The notes: generated by a model not told the origin, from the sequence alone. 64,000 nt of DNA from Hornefia butyriciproducens (GCF_009695915.1 NZ_VUMZ01000011.1:1-64000), one strand, 5' to 3'. Positions 8,218 to 17,859 are shown, numbered from the stretch's first letter. Numbers and translations are program-made.

Positions 8218-9627
8218 TTAGAACTGCAAGCGTTCTTCAATATAACCCTTCACGTCCTCGATCGGAATACGGATCTGTTCCATCGTATCACGATCTCGGA
8301 TCGTTACGCATCTGTCCGTCTCCGTATCGAAGTCAACACAGATGCAATACGGCGTACCTATCTCATCTTCTCTGCGGTATCGCTTTCCAATCGAACCTGT
8401 AACATCGTAGTCCACATTAAAATATCTGGACAACTCTTCATATATGGGCTCCGCCTGGTCCGCCAGCTTCTTCGCCAGCGGGAGCACAGCCGCTTTATAC
8501 GGCGCAAGCGCAGGGTGGAAATGCATGATTACACGGGTATCCTCCTTGCCCTTTGCGTCGGTTACAGTCTCCTCCTCATATGCATCGATCAGAAACGCCA
8601 GGGCGACACGATCCGCACCCAGCGACGGTTCGATGCAGTATGGGATATATGTTTCTCTGTCCTTGCCCTCACCCTCTGTGAAGGTCAGCTGTTCACCCGA
8701 GTATTCACTGTGTCTGCTCAGGTCGAAGTCGGTTCTGTCCGCAATGCCCCACAGTTCGCCCCATCCGAAGGGAAAACGATATTCAATATCGGTGGTCGCG
8801 TTGCTGTAGTGCGAGAGCTCCTCCTTCTCATGATCTCTGAGGCGAACATTTTCCATGTTCATATTAAGGCTCTTCAGGAAGTTTTCGCAATAATCCTTCC
8901 AGTAGGCGAACCATTCCAGATCGGTTCCGGGCTTGCAGAAGAATTCACACTCCATCTGCTCGAACTCCCTGGTCCGAAACGTGAAATTTCCCGGCGTGAT
9001 TTCGTTGCGGAAGGATTTCCCGATCTGACAGATTCCGAACGGAATCTTCTTTCTGGAAGTCCTCGCAACATTTTTAAAGTTTACAAAGATTCCCTGTGCC
9101 GTCTCAGGCCTCAGATAAATCTGCGATTTGCTGTCTTCCGTTACTCCCTGGAAGGTTTTAAACATCAGGTTGAACTGCCGGATATTCGTAAAATCACTTT
9201 TGCCGCAGTCCGGGCACTGAACCTTATGCTCGCGGATATACGCCTCCATCTTCTCATTGGGCCATCCGTCGATAACAGGCTGTTCCTGTCCGTTCGCCAT
9301 CATGTGATCTTCGATCAGCTTATCCGCACGGAAGCGGGAATGGCAGTTCTTGCAGTCGATCAGCGGATCCGAAAATCCGCCGACATGACCCGACGCCTCC
9401 CAGGTTCTGGGATTCATCAGAATCGCTGCGTCCAGTCCAACGTTATATTTGTTCTCCTGAACAAATTTCTTCCACCACGCTTTCTTGATGTTGTTCTTGA
9501 ACTCGACTCCCAGTGGGCCGTAATCCCAAGTGTTCGCAAGTCCTCCGTAAATCTCTGACCCAGGGTAAACGAACCCTCTGCCCTTGGCCAGAGCTACGAT
9601 TTTTTCCATAGTAACTTCATTGCTCAT
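8218..9627 (-). CDS. glyS: glycyl-tRNA synthetase, single-chain type
   Basis: 469 residues of the dimeric, eukaryote-like class II GlyRS (glyQS type), not the two-gene alpha/beta form. Motifs include [18 protein letters not shown] at the N-terminus, motif 2 [21 protein letters not shown], and motif 3 [14 protein letters not shown]. An inserted zinc-binding part with CKNCHSRF and CPDCGKSDF is visible near residues 85-145. The exact start is uncertain: TTG 9642, ATG 9627 and ATG 9609 are all in frame and none has a strong ribosome site. ATG 9627 fits family N-termini. Confidence 0.96.
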   Translation of the reverse strand: MSNEVTMEKIVALAKGRGFVYPGSEIYGGLANTWDYGPLGVEFKNNIKKAWWKKFVQENKYNVGLDAAILMNPRTWEASGHVGGFSDPLIDCKNCHSRFRADKLIEDHMMANGQEQPVIDGWPNEKMEAYIREHKVQCPDCGKSDFTNIRQFNLMFKTFQGVTEDSKSQIYLRPETAQGIFVNFKNVARTSRKKIPFGICQIGKSFRNEITPGNFTFRTREFEQMECEFFCKPGTDLEWFAYWKDYCENFLKSLNMNMENVRLRDHEKEELSHYSNATTDIEYRFPFGWGELWGIADRTDFDLSRHSEYSGEQLTFTEGEGKDRETYIPYCIEPSLGADRVALAFLIDAYEEETVTDAKGKEDTRVIMHFHPALAPYKAAVLPLAKKLADQAEPIYEELSRYFNVDYDVTGSIGKRYRREDEIGTPYCICVDFDTETDRCVTIRDRDTMEQIRIPIEDVKGYIEERLQF

Positions 9628-9647
9628 TAATCTGTCTACCAACTTTC

Positions 9648-10856
9648 TTAGAAAAATTTAAAACGATTCAGCTCGTCTTCTGTCTCTTCGGGTTTTTCCG
9701 CCTTCTCGGATTCATTCTGAATTTCTTCCCGGGCCTTCTCGGCTTTTTCCATCGCCTCGCCTAGAGTATCCTTGACCTCCGGAATATTGTCATCTACCGC
9801 CGCAGCAACGTCGATTTCGCCGGTATTGTCAAGCACCGAGCCGCCTGTCTTCTCCAATCCGGGGAAATCCACCGGTTCGGCAGGAGTCTTCCCGTCAACG
9901 GCTTCGACTGCTTCAGGAGCCGCCACCGGCGCGGTTTCCGGTGCCGTCTCAGGCGCAGTTTCCGGCGTGACTTCAGCCGCTGTTTCGGGTGCGGCTTCCG
10001 GCATCGTCACCGGCGCAGTTTCGGCTGCTGCTTCGGGCGCGGTTTTCGACGCGGCCTCAGATACGTTCTCCGGTACTTCTGCGGCCGCTGCGTCCTCCGC
10101 AACCGTGTCCTCTGTCCCGACAGGTTCCTCCGGTTCTTTCTCCGGCGCAGCAGCTGCCTCCGGATGTACTTTGCCGAACCCGCAGTCGTCGCAGGGTTCT
10201 TCACAGGGTTCCTCACAGCTTTCGCAGTCTTTGTCGCATACATCGATATCGACAAAGTCATCTCCGCCTCCGAACCCGCGGATGCGCTGAGCCATATCTT
10301 TCGCTGCATCCGTGGCATCTCTTGCCATATCTCTGGCTCTTCCGGCCACATCTCCGCTCTTTTCTTTCACAGTCTCATAGACGTCGGGCGCCTTTCCCCT
10401 TATATCCTCGTACAGCCCGGTTCCCCGGCTGACTGCCTCGTCATACAGATTTCCGGCTTTATCGGAAATGTCAACGACTTCGCCGTTGTCTTTGACCATC
10501 TCCACCTGGCACTTGAAACTGAACGCCGCGAGCACGCCGATCACGATTCCCCAGGGCGCGACGATCGCCCCAAGCACGCCCGCGTTCAGCGGAATGTTCA
10601 GGATCGTTTCGCCCCTGCGCTTTACCACAATTCTGGCAATGTTGCCCTTATGCACAACGTCCTTCATTTTGGAAAGGAATTCCTCACCCTGAGCGCCGAT
10701 CTTTCTGGAGGACGATGTCTCGTCAATATTGTCCTCAATGGCTATGATCGCCTCTACAACATTGCCGTCCGCCTTTTCCAGCGCTTCCTTTGCTTCCTTA
10801 TAGGTTACCCCCGTTCTGTCCTTCACCAGTTCGATCTTTTCCAATGTAATCTCCAT
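9648..10856 (-). CDS. DUF4342-type protein with UBA-like head and Ala/Pro/Glu-rich tail
   Basis: 402 residues. Residues 1-45 form a UBA/TS-N-like helical domain ([21 protein letters not shown]); residues about 60-113 match the DUF4342 pattern with a hydrophobic segment near 89-113. Residues 130-190 are an amphipathic helix with [18 protein letters not shown] cluster of six cysteines follows (207, 211, 214, 218, 222, 225), suggestive of metal or disulfide bonding. Residues 230-335 are low-complexity repeats of AAPETAPE type. Function unknown. It lies between recO and glyS with GGAGGGC before its ATG. The repetitive tail may vary in length between strains. Confidence 0.8.
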   Translation of the reverse strand: MEITLEKIELVKDRTGVTYKEAKEALEKADGNVVEAIIAIEDNIDETSSSRKIGAQGEEFLSKMKDVVHKGNIARIVVKRRGETILNIPLNAGVLGAIVAPWGIVIGVLAAFSFKCQVEMVKDNGEVVDISDKAGNLYDEAVSRGTGLYEDIRGKAPDVYETVKEKSGDVAGRARDMARDATDAAKDMAQRIRGFGGGDDFVDIDVCDKDCESCEEPCEEPCDDCGFGKVHPEAAAAPEKEPEEPVGTEDTVAEDAAAAEVPENVSEAASKTAPEAAAETAPVTMPEAAPETAAEVTPETAPETAPETAPVAAPEAVEAVDGKTPAEPVDFPGLEKTGGSVLDNTGEIDVAAAVDDNIPEVKDTLGEAMEKAEKAREEIQNESEKAEKPEETEDELNRFKFF

Positions 10857-10883
10857 AACTGCCCTCCAAATCCGGTGGTTCTC

Positions 10884-11645
10884 TCAATTCAGCCCACCCG
10901 TCAGTATACTCTCGCTTTTCAAGTCTCCCACATCCAGATGATAGGATATGTAACTGCGGAGAATCGACCGCAGTGCAGCCGCATCCTCCTCATTCAGCGC
11001 AATATTCCGAAAAGACTTTAACGGATTCGACGCAAAATAATTAATTACATTTACTATATCAAATTTTGTACGGTAAATCAATGTTTCATCGCCTGAAGAC
11101 AGGATTTTTTCAGCGCATTTTTCGCATATCATACCGCCTCGGGTCACACTGAAATGCGTAAGGTTCTGCTTTGTCCCACAGACCGCGCATTCCCCCAGCT
11201 CCGGAAATGTCCCGAGCAGACGGAGCAGGCGGATCTCATATGCCAGCACCAGCGTCAGGTGCTGCTTTTTTCTCTGCTCCAGCTCCTCCAGGAAACCGAT
11301 CAGCAGATGAAACACCCCCGGCTGCGCCGCCTCTTCCGGAACGACCTTCTCCGTCAGTTCCAGAATATAGGCCGCCGCCATATATTTATCGATATCCTCG
11401 CCGATACCGTAATAACTCCGAATGGTTTCCGCACGGTCGAGATTGTAGTAATTCCGTCCCTGAAAGATCTGATAATTCCCATAGGTAAACGGGCGCAACG
11501 CAAGAGAGGACCGGCTTTTCCCCTTTTCCGTCATGCTCGTTCCCACGCTCAGTTTCCCGTATTTCGCTGTAAAAAGAAGGATCATCCTTCGACCGGACGC
11601 GGTTTTCGTCTGCCGGAAAATGATCCCTTCCGAGTTCAGATACAT
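10884..11645 (-). CDS. recO: DNA repair protein RecO
   Basis: 253 residues, normal length. RecO loads RecA onto SSB-coated single-stranded DNA with RecR in recombinational repair. The N-terminal OB-fold is followed by a helical part and a zinc-binding site with CAVCG near 157-161 and CEKC near 175-178. Its ATG overlaps the era stop codon by one base (TGATG), the standard era-recO arrangement. Confidence 0.95.
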   Translation of the reverse strand: MYLNSEGIIFRQTKTASGRRMILLFTAKYGKLSVGTSMTEKGKSRSSLALRPFTYGNYQIFQGRNYYNLDRAETIRSYYGIGEDIDKYMAAAYILELTEKVVPEEAAQPGVFHLLIGFLEELEQRKKQHLTLVLAYEIRLLRLLGTFPELGECAVCGTKQNLTHFSVTRGGMICEKCAEKILSSGDETLIYRTKFDIVNVINYFASNPLKSFRNIALNEEDAAALRSILRSYISYHLDVGDLKSESILTGGLN

Positions 11646-12547
11646 CAGTCTTTTTCCTTATAGCCGAAATTGCTCAGATCAAAATCACTGTCACGCCAGT
11701 TTTCTCTGACTTTGACAAAAAGCTCCAGATATATTTTTGTGCCTAGCAGCGCCTCCAGTTCCAGACGGGCCGCTTTTCCGACGCCCTTGATCTTTTTTCC
11801 GCCGCTGCCGATAATGATGCCCTTGTGGCTCTTCTTCTCGCAGTAGATCACCGCACTTATCCGAGTGATCTTCGGTTCCTCCCGGAACGATTCGATCTCC
11901 ACCGCCACGCCGTGGGGCACCTCCTCCTGCAAGTATAGAAGAAGTTTCTCACGGATCACCTCACTGACCAGGAACCGCTCCGGATAATCAGTGATCATAT
12001 CCTCCGGGAAATACATAGGGCCTTCCTCCAGGAAGTCCTCGATCCTCTCCACGAGTTCCGGAACATTGGTCCCGTTCTTTGCAGAAGTTCCGTAGATATC
12101 GTCAAACAGTCCCAGTTCCTCATATTCGTTATAAATCTGCAGGTACTTCTCAGGCTGCATGGTATCCGTTTTGTTCACCACAAGAATTTTCGGCGTATCC
12201 ACCGTCCGCATCATCTCCACAATGTAGCGGTCTCCGGGACCCGCCGACAGCGGTCCGTCGATCAGGAACAGAATCAGATCCACCTCGCGCAGTGTTCCGG
12301 CAGCCATGTCGGTCATCGCGGTCCCCAGCTTGTTTTTTCCCTTGTGAATACCGGGTGTATCGATGAACACCATCTGAACGCCTTCCCTGTCTTCCGTCTC
12401 ACTCCTGGTATAAATCCCGCGGATAGTATTTCTCGTAGTCTGCGGTTTGTCGCTGGTAATGGCGATCTTCTCTCCCATGATCTGGTTCAGCAGTGTGGAT
12501 TTTCCCACATTCGGCCGCCCCACGATTCCGATAAATCCAGATTTCAT
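11645..12547 (-). CDS. era: GTPase Era
   Basis: 300 residues. Era binds the 3' end of 16S rRNA and assists 30S assembly. G1 GRPNVGKSTL near residues 10-19, G3 DTPGIHKGKNKLG near 63, G4 VNKTD near 124 and a C-terminal KH domain with IIGSGGKKIKGVG are visible. It is between cdd and recO, the gene order found across Firmicutes. Confidence 0.97.
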   Translation of the reverse strand: MKSGFIGIVGRPNVGKSTLLNQIMGEKIAITSDKPQTTRNTIRGIYTRSETEDREGVQMVFIDTPGIHKGKNKLGTAMTDMAAGTLREVDLILFLIDGPLSAGPGDRYIVEMMRTVDTPKILVVNKTDTMQPEKYLQIYNEYEELGLFDDIYGTSAKNGTNVPELVERIEDFLEEGPMYFPEDMITDYPERFLVSEVIREKLLLYLQEEVPHGVAVEIESFREEPKITRISAVIYCEKKSHKGIIIGSGGKKIKGVGKAARLELEALLGTKIYLELFVKVRENWRDSDFDLSNFGYKEKD

Positions 12548-12562
12548 CCTTCCTCCATTCCG

Positions 12563-12946
12563 TTACAGCGTAAAATTCTCCGGCAGCAGTTCTGCCAGAG
12601 TCTTCACTTCCAGATGCTCCTCGTCGTCGCCTGTGATCACCTTCATCTCCGTCGAAAACTCCGACAGAAACTGGCGGCAGATCCCGCACATCGGTGCAGC
12701 TCCCCGGTCGGAGACCGTTGCGATCGCCGTGAAATCCCGTTCTCCCTCCGACACCGCCTTGACGCAGGCGGTACGCTCCGCGCATATCGCAGCTCCGTAA
12801 GATGCGTTCTCCACATTGACGCCGGTGAACACTCTGCCTGTCCTTGTCAACAGAGCAGCACCCACCCGAAACCTCGAGTAAGGTGCATAGGCGTTTTCCC
12901 GCGCTTCCCGGGCAATCCTGTATAATTCTTTGTACTCTAAAGCCAT
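12563..12946 (-). CDS. cdd: cytidine deaminase
   Basis: 127 residues of the tetrameric zinc cytidine deaminase, which turns cytidine and deoxycytidine into uridine forms for salvage. The catalytic CAERTA motif (zinc cysteine plus catalytic glutamate) and the second zinc pair in CGICRQ are intact, and NVENASYGA is the substrate-binding segment. It follows ybeY by two bases. The diacylglycerol kinase gene often found between ybeY and cdd in Firmicutes is absent. Confidence 0.96.
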   Translation of the reverse strand: MALEYKELYRIAREARENAYAPYSRFRVGAALLTRTGRVFTGVNVENASYGAAICAERTACVKAVSEGERDFTAIATVSDRGAAPMCGICRQFLSEFSTEMKVITGDDEEHLEVKTLAELLPENFTL

Positions 12947-12948
12947 GA

Positions 12949-13431
12949 TTACCTCTCAACTCCAAGATATTTCATGATTTCTTCCTCTCTTACGCGCATA
13001 ACGCTCTTCTCCTCCGGCTCCATATGATCGTATCCGAGGAGATGGAGAACACTGTGAACAAACAGATAGAGAAGTTCTCTTTCCACCGGATGTCCGAACT
13101 CCTCCGCCTGTTCCTCAGCCCGTTCCCGGCAGATCACCACATCGCCGAGCGCCACGGGCTCATCCCCTGTCCGGCGCTGTGCCTCCAGAATCGCCCCGGG
13201 GCTCTCATACTGCGGAAACGAAAGCACATCGGTCACCCTGTCAATCCCGCGGTAATCCCGGTTCAGCTCCCTGATCTCCTCAGGAGGAACAACACTTACG
13301 CTGACTTCGCACCGAGACGCGTCGAGTCCCTCCAGCACGGAGCACCTCTCTGCCGCTTCCTGCATCGCTGCAGAAATTCCCTGCGAAACACCTGCGCCCG
13401 CGCCGTCATCCTCTGTGAAATAAACCCTCAT
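12949..13431 (-). CDS. ybeY: endoribonuclease YbeY
   Basis: 160 residues. YbeY is a single-strand-specific zinc RNase for 16S rRNA 3' maturation and ribosome quality control. The zinc motif HSVLHLLGYDH with three histidines and the RVTDVLSFP segment are both present. The start overlaps the end of phoH by four bases (ATGA). Confidence 0.95.
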   Translation of the reverse strand: MRVYFTEDDGAGAGVSQGISAAMQEAAERCSVLEGLDASRCEVSVSVVPPEEIRELNRDYRGIDRVTDVLSFPQYESPGAILEAQRRTGDEPVALGDVVICRERAEEQAEEFGHPVERELLYLFVHSVLHLLGYDHMEPEEKSVMRVREEEIMKYLGVER

Positions 13432-14396
13432 CGCCGTTCTCCTTTTCTGTAATAGGCATCGTAAGCCTTGATGATTCGCTTAACCATCTCATGGCGCACC
13501 ACATCCACATCCTTCAGATAACAGAAGTCGATTCCCTTTACATTCTTCAGAATCTTCGCCGCCTCCGTCAGACCGCTTTTCTTTCCCTTGGGCAGATCGA
13601 TCTGGGTCACGTCCCCGGTCACAACCACCTTGGAACCGAAGCCCATACGAGTCAGAAACATTTTCATCTGTTCCTGCGTCGTGTTCTGTGCTTCATCCAG
13701 AATAATGAACGCATCGTCCAGAGTCCGTCCGCGCATGTATGCCAGCGGCACAACCTCAATAGCTTCTTTCTCCTTCAGACGCAGGGCGTTCTCACGCCCC
13801 AGAATATCATACAGACCGTCATAAAGCGGACGCAGATACGGATCCACCTTCTCCTGCAGATCACCCGGCAGAAATCCCAGGTTTTCACCTGCCTCCACCG
13901 CCGGACGCGCCAGGATAATCTTCTGGACCTCTTTGTTCTTAAACGCACTGACCGCCATCGCCACCGCTATATAAGTCTTGCCGGTCCCCGCAGGGCCGAT
14001 GGCGAAAACCACATCCTTCTGGCGGATGCTGTTCACATATTCCTTCTGTCCGATCGTTTTCGCCTTAATTGGTTTCCCGCGGCTCGTAAAGCAGATCACG
14101 TCCCTGCTGACATTCTGCTCTGCATAGGACATCCCGCTCTCCTGCAGAGAGATGATATAGTTCACTTTCTGTTCGTCTACCCGCTCTCCGCTCCTCACCA
14201 GAGCAATCAGTTCCTCCAGGATCCTCTCCGCGGCATCCGGCTGTTCTCCCCGGATCAGCAGGTAATCCTCCCGCTGGATGATCTCCGCTCCCGTCGCTTC
14301 TTTGATCAGTCTCAGATTCGCGTCAAGGTTCCCGAAAATATCCTCTACATCGATTGTATCATCGATTTTTATTTTCCTGAATTCCGTTTCCGTCAA
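13428..14396 (-). CDS. phoH: PhoH-family ATPase
   Basis: 322 residues with a KH-like N-terminal part and a P-loop ATPase: Walker A GPAGTGKTYIAVAMA, Walker B AFIILDEAQNT. Members are RNA-associated helicase-like ATPases and are nearly always next to ybeY, as here. The term phosphate-starvation protein is historical. Confidence 0.95.
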   Translation of the reverse strand: MTETEFRKIKIDDTIDVEDIFGNLDANLRLIKEATGAEIIQREDYLLIRGEQPDAAERILEELIALVRSGERVDEQKVNYIISLQESGMSYAEQNVSRDVICFTSRGKPIKAKTIGQKEYVNSIRQKDVVFAIGPAGTGKTYIAVAMAVSAFKNKEVQKIILARPAVEAGENLGFLPGDLQEKVDPYLRPLYDGLYDILGRENALRLKEKEAIEVVPLAYMRGRTLDDAFIILDEAQNTTQEQMKMFLTRMGFGSKVVVTGDVTQIDLPKGKKSGLTEAAKILKNVKGIDFCYLKDVDVVRHEMVKRIIKAYDAYYRKGERR

Positions 14397-14477
14397 TCGC
14401 TTCTCCTCATCATTTTATTTTTCTCCGACAAAGCCGGTTTTGCTTCTATTATAGCGCAAACCCGCCGGTTTGACCAT

Positions 14478-15170
14478 TCATTTCATGACAATCAGCGCGA
14501 TGATGTTGTTCGCCGCGTGAACAAGAACAGGGACGATAAGATGACCTGTTTTTTCGTAGACATAACAAAGCACAATTCCCGTGACCAGCGCCGCGGCTGC
14601 CGCCAGACCGATCCCGTGCATCAGGGCGAACAGGACGCTCGACAGCAGAGCGGCTGTAACAAAACTGTACCGGCAGCGTATTCCAATGAAAAAAACGCCG
14701 CGAAATACAAGTTCCTCCGTTACCGGCACACACACCGCATAAACTGCAAACATCCGCACCGGATAACCGGCCGTCGCGGCTGCACTCATGCCGGATGCAT
14801 CGCCGAATCCGGCAGCCGCGCCTCCTCCCCAAAGCCGGGCAAGAAGCGATATCAGAGAATCCGCCGCCAAAATAACCGCCAGCGCAGTTATGAAAAAAAA
14901 TACCATTTCTCCTGTATTTCTTCTGTCCCGCAGCAGCATATCCCTGCGGATCAGCGTTGTAAGTGTATAGGGAATCATCACAGCAGCCGTGCAGAGATGA
15001 ATCACTGCCGTATCCACAGTGCCACTCCACTGCGGACAAATGGAAATCAGCATTTTCCCTGCTCCCCTCCCTGCGAAAAACAGCAGCACCGTCAGAACGA
15101 AAAGCGATTCCGGTCTTTTATTTTCTGTCGGAGGATCTCCGAGTCTGACTGTTTTGTTCTTTGCCATCAT
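14478..15170 (-). CDS. CPBP-family intramembrane glutamic protease
   Basis: About 230 residues with several membrane segments. The family's catalytic motifs are visible: EELVFRGVFF (Glu-Glu and Arg) and, 30 or so residues later, FALMHG and VLVHAANN histidine segments. Members cut membrane proteins, including CaaX-like or immunity substrates. In-frame coding extends to 15314, but that region is odd in composition and crosses the yqeY terminator, so I chose the adjacent ATG pair at 15170/15167. It sits between yqeY and phoH on the same strand. Confidence 0.8.
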   Translation of the reverse strand: MMAKNKTVRLGDPPTENKRPESLFVLTVLLFFAGRGAGKMLISICPQWSGTVDTAVIHLCTAAVMIPYTLTTLIRRDMLLRDRRNTGEMVFFFITALAVILAADSLISLLARLWGGGAAAGFGDASGMSAAATAGYPVRMFAVYAVCVPVTEELVFRGVFFIGIRCRYSFVTAALLSSVLFALMHGIGLAAAAALVTGIVLCYVYEKTGHLIVPVLVHAANNIIALIVMK

Positions 15171-15309
15171 CTCTCTGCTTTCTGTGACAAACCGTTCCTG
15201 TATGTCGGGTCCCTGCCGACCAGTCGTTGAATGTCGACGGACACCGACGCGCAGCAGCAGCCGGCCGGTTGCCGAATAACCCCGGTCACCGTACAGCAGC
15301 CGCACGATT

Positions 15310-15344
15310 ATCAAAAAGGGCTGTCACCAGCGGGACAGCCCTTT
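15310..15344 (-). terminator. terminator of yqeY
   Basis: AAAGGGCTGTC (15315-15325) pairs with GACAGCCCTTT (15333-15343). Read on the minus strand the hairpin ends in TTTTTGAT. It lies just past the yqeY stop, so the protease gene to the left must use read-through or its own promoter. Confidence 0.9.
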
Positions 15345-15349
15345 GCAAT

Positions 15350-15814
15350 TTACTCATTTTTTCCGTCTCCGGAAAGAAACTCCATAACGACAGCTTTAAC
15401 ATCATTTCCGTCCGCAAGTCCTCTGACTTTGCCCATGACGGGTCCCATGAGTTTCCCCATGCTTTTCTTTGTTCTCTCAATGTTAAGAGCAGTCGCCGTT
15501 TCCTCAACGATTTCTCGGATCTTTTCCTTCGACAGCTGCTCGGGAATGTACTTCTTCAGAACCTCGATCTCTTTGTTATATGCCTCTGCCAGATCGCTCC
15601 TTCCGGCCTTTTCAAAATCAGCGAGGGCATCCTTGCGCATTTTGATCTGCTTCTGCAGGATTGCTACGACACCATTGTCATCCAGTTCTTCCCTCTCGTC
15701 TATCTCGTGCTGCTTGATCGCAGCCCGCGCCAGACTGATCGTGTTCTTCCGAACCTCATCGTGAGCCTTCATCGCTTCCTTGAAGTCGTTCATGAGTTCT
15801 TCTTTTAAGCCCAT
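15350..15814 (-). CDS. yqeY: GatB/YqeY-domain protein
   Basis: 154 residues, the whole of a free-standing YqeY domain, the helical tRNA-binding tail domain found in GatB. The N-terminal MGLKEELMNDFKEAMKAHD and the C-terminal MGKLMGPVMGKVRG are typical. Its precise role is unknown. It follows rpsU by 38 bases, the usual rpsU-yqeY order. The ATG has GAGGTG upstream. Confidence 0.93.
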   Translation of the reverse strand: MGLKEELMNDFKEAMKAHDEVRKNTISLARAAIKQHEIDEREELDDNGVVAILQKQIKMRKDALADFEKAGRSDLAEAYNKEIEVLKKYIPEQLSKEKIREIVEETATALNIERTKKSMGKLMGPVMGKVRGLADGNDVKAVVMEFLSGDGKNE

Positions 15815-15852
15815 TTATTTCACCTCGATTCGTTGATAAACCGGCCTAAAAA

Positions 15853-16038
15853 CTAATATCTCTTACTCTTAGCCTTTTTTCTCGCGGCTTCAGACTTTTT
15901 CTTTCTCTTGACACTTGGCTTTTCATAATGCTCTCTTTTTCTGACTTCCGCCATGACGCCGTCTCTTGCGCAGGATCTCTTGAATCTCTTCAGAGCGCTT
16001 TCCAAGGTCTCGTTATCTCTGACGATAACCTGTGCCAT
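15853..16038 (-). CDS. rpsU: 30S ribosomal protein S21
   Basis: 61 residues, very basic, with the family start [20 protein letters not shown] and a lysine/arginine tail. AGGAGGTG lies ten bases before the ATG at 16038; the longer frame to 16086 would begin inside the leader. Confidence 0.96.
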   Translation of the reverse strand: MAQVIVRDNETLESALKRFKRSCARDGVMAEVRKREHYEKPSVKRKKKSEAARKKAKSKRY

Positions 16039-16102
16039 ATTCCATTCACCTCCTGACCTGTTGAAATATTCGCCGTGGGCGATCAAAGCCTATAACAGAT
16101 TG

Positions 16103-16131
16103 ATTATACTATTTTTGCGATTGTTAGGCAA
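16103..16131 (-). promoter_or_regulatory. sigma-A promoter of rpsU-yqeY
   Basis: On the minus strand TTGCCT (complement of 16126-16131), 17 bases, TATAAT (complement of 16103-16108). Transcription would start near 16096, giving a leader of about 58 bases. Confidence 0.75.
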
Positions 16132-16217
16132 GTTTTTTTTAACGCCTGCTGAACCGCCTTTTCCGGCACCGGCAGAACCGCCTGTGCAGTCTTTCCGCGC
16201 AGCGCCTTCCGTTCCCT

Positions 16218-17225
16218 CTATTTCTGTTTCCCGAAGGTCATTTCCGGTCCCCGGTAGTCCTCCAGGCCTTTAAAGCTGTAGCCTCTGGCTTTGTAGTACT
16301 TCAGAATCCCCTCCAGTGCCGCCGGTGTTCTCTTCATCGATGCGGAATCATGAAGCTCCACTACCGGTACCTTGAAGGACTTGATCGCCTCATCGATAGT
16401 CTTGATCCCGTATTTTGTCATCTCGGCGGAGGTGTATTTCACTCCCACCGCATCGTTAATCATAGCATTATAATCCATCTCTGTGTAGCCCCTCCGGTGC
16501 AGACGCTTCATAATCTCTTTTTCATCGGACGCAGAGAGGAAATCATTGTTGCCGCCTCCGGGAAATCTCCAGTAGGACGGTTTCTTTCCCGAAATTTTCT
16601 TCAGCAGCTTCTCTTCTTTATTAAAATCCTTTATGTAAGAGTCCACGCTCTTATATAATATGTTATAGTCTTTTTCATAGCAGAGGATCCCCACCGTGTG
16701 GCCCTCCGCGATTTCCCGACGGATCACATCCTGCTGGATTTCTGCGTTCTTTCCAACGACAAAGAACGTTGCCTTTGCATTATACTTCTTCAGGATCTCC
16801 AGAATGCTTCCTGTAACAGTCTCATCCGGCCCGTCCTCAAAGGTCAGATAGATGGTTTTAGTATGTTCCGGCGCTTTTACCTGCACCTTTGCGGAAACGT
16901 CCTGCCCGCCCCGCGTCTTACAGTGGATTCTGCAGGTCCCGGCCCGTTTCGCGGTAATCGTTCCGTTCTCACTGACCTCCGCCACTGTTTTGTTGCTGGT
17001 GGAGTAGGCGACCTTCACCGCTCTGCCCTTTTCTTTGTCGAATACAGTCTGCAGCGTTGCAGTATCGCCGATTTCAAGAGAATACGAGGTTGTCTTCAGC
17101 GAAAGCGTCCCCTCCCTGAGGAAAATCATACCAAGAACAGCTCCCGTCAGGATAACGATCAGAAGGACGATCCCAAAGAACAGGACCCGCTGTTTTCTTA
17201 CCGTATTATGTTTTTTTTCACCCAT
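16218..17225 (-). CDS. membrane-anchored BIG2 plus polysaccharide-deacetylase-like protein with altered metal site
   Basis: 335 residues: an N-terminal membrane anchor (about 13-35), a BIG2-like immunoglobulin domain (about 40-117, ending in SENGTITAKRAGTCRI), then a CE4/NodB deacetylase domain. The domain keeps RFPGG (near 220) and LHDSA (near 290). Motif 1 reads TFEDGP (128-133) instead of TFDDGP, and motif 2 reads GHTVGILCYEKDY, where canonical members have a GNH-x3-H zinc pair. Both zinc histidines are thus replaced. It may be a non-catalytic sugar-binding relative or use another metal site. The next gene on the strand starts right beside it. Confidence 0.85.
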   Translation of the reverse strand: MGEKKHNTVRKQRVLFFGIVLLIVILTGAVLGMIFLREGTLSLKTTSYSLEIGDTATLQTVFDKEKGRAVKVAYSTSNKTVAEVSENGTITAKRAGTCRIHCKTRGGQDVSAKVQVKAPEHTKTIYLTFEDGPDETVTGSILEILKKYNAKATFFVVGKNAEIQQDVIRREIAEGHTVGILCYEKDYNILYKSVDSYIKDFNKEEKLLKKISGKKPSYWRFPGGGNNDFLSASDEKEIMKRLHRRGYTEMDYNAMINDAVGVKYTSAEMTKYGIKTIDEAIKSFKVPVVELHDSASMKRTPAALEGILKYYKARGYSFKGLEDYRGPEMTFGKQK

Positions 17226-17486
17226 TTAATCCTCCACATCGATGCGGAACACGTTGATCACATCCGCATCCGGACAGCAGAACCGGATATCCCCGTCCTT
17301 TCCTCTGGGCAGTTCGCCGCCGTATCTCAAAATGTCAATATAGGGGAAAGCCACGTGCATGACCATCGGACACAGTTTTCCCCGATCTGTATCAAAGTCA
17401 AACCGGTCGCCGATCTTATGGCCGTGATGGCACCCCATCGGACCTTTTTTGTCAATTAATGTCATTGTCACTTTTTTTCTGGACAT
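17226..17486 (-). CDS. TIGR04076-family protein
   Basis: 86 residues with the pattern of the small TIGR04076 family: a start of VTMTLIDKKGPMGCHHGHKIGD, then LCPMVMHVAFPYIDILRYGGELP, and CCPDADVINVF near the end. Function unknown; conserved Cys and His residues suggest metal binding. Its stop codon is directly followed by the deacetylase-like gene's start. Confidence 0.8.
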   Translation of the reverse strand: MSRKKVTMTLIDKKGPMGCHHGHKIGDRFDFDTDRGKLCPMVMHVAFPYIDILRYGGELPRGKDGDIRFCCPDADVINVFRIDVED

Positions 17487-17517
17487 GAAACCCTTCCTTT
17501 CCGCACAAACCGCCGGA

Positions 17518-17859
17518 TCAGCCCGGTGGCCAGGTCATTTTGCGCTTTCCAAGGATATGGAAATGCAGGTGCTTTACTGTCTGAAAAGCGTCTTCACCGT
17601 TGTTGATGACTACGCGATATCCGTTTTCCAGTCCCAGATCTGCGGCGATTTCCGGGATCTTCAGCATGATATCCGCAATCAGACCGCGATCCTCCTCCTT
17701 CAGATCATCCAGACACGCGATATGTTTTTTCGGAACCACCAGAACATGAACCGGCGCCTGCGGCTCCAGATCGTGGAAGCAGATGATGTTGTCATCTTCG
17801 TATGCCGTGTTCGACGGAATCTCATGATTCGCGATTCCGCAGAAAATGCAGTCAGCCAT
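17518..17859 (-). CDS. HIT-family purine nucleoside phosphoramidase-like protein
   Basis: 113 residues with the histidine triad HLHFHILG near the C-terminus and the zinc-type start CIFCGIANHEIPSN. HinT-type members hydrolyse AMP-linked phosphoramidates. I start at ATG 17859 with AAAGGAG upstream; the gene overlaps the 3' end of mtaB by eight bases. The set prmA, mtaB, hit, then rpsU is common in Clostridia. Confidence 0.93.
   Translation of the reverse strand: MADCIFCGIANHEIPSNTAYEDDNIICFHDLEPQAPVHVLVVPKKHIACLDDLKEEDRGLIADIMLKIPEIAADLGLENGYRVVINNGEDAFQTVKHLHFHILGKRKMTWPPG

Noticed and set aside
9772-10432. Long plus-strand frames opposite the DUF4342 gene
   Set aside because: They mirror the Ala/Pro/Glu-rich repeats of the real gene in other frames and have no ribosome site.
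13491-15230. A 579-codon plus-strand frame opposite phoH and the CPBP protease gene
   Set aside because: Two well-supported genes with family motifs lie on the minus strand; the plus frame is His/Arg/Gln-rich, as expected of an antisense shadow.
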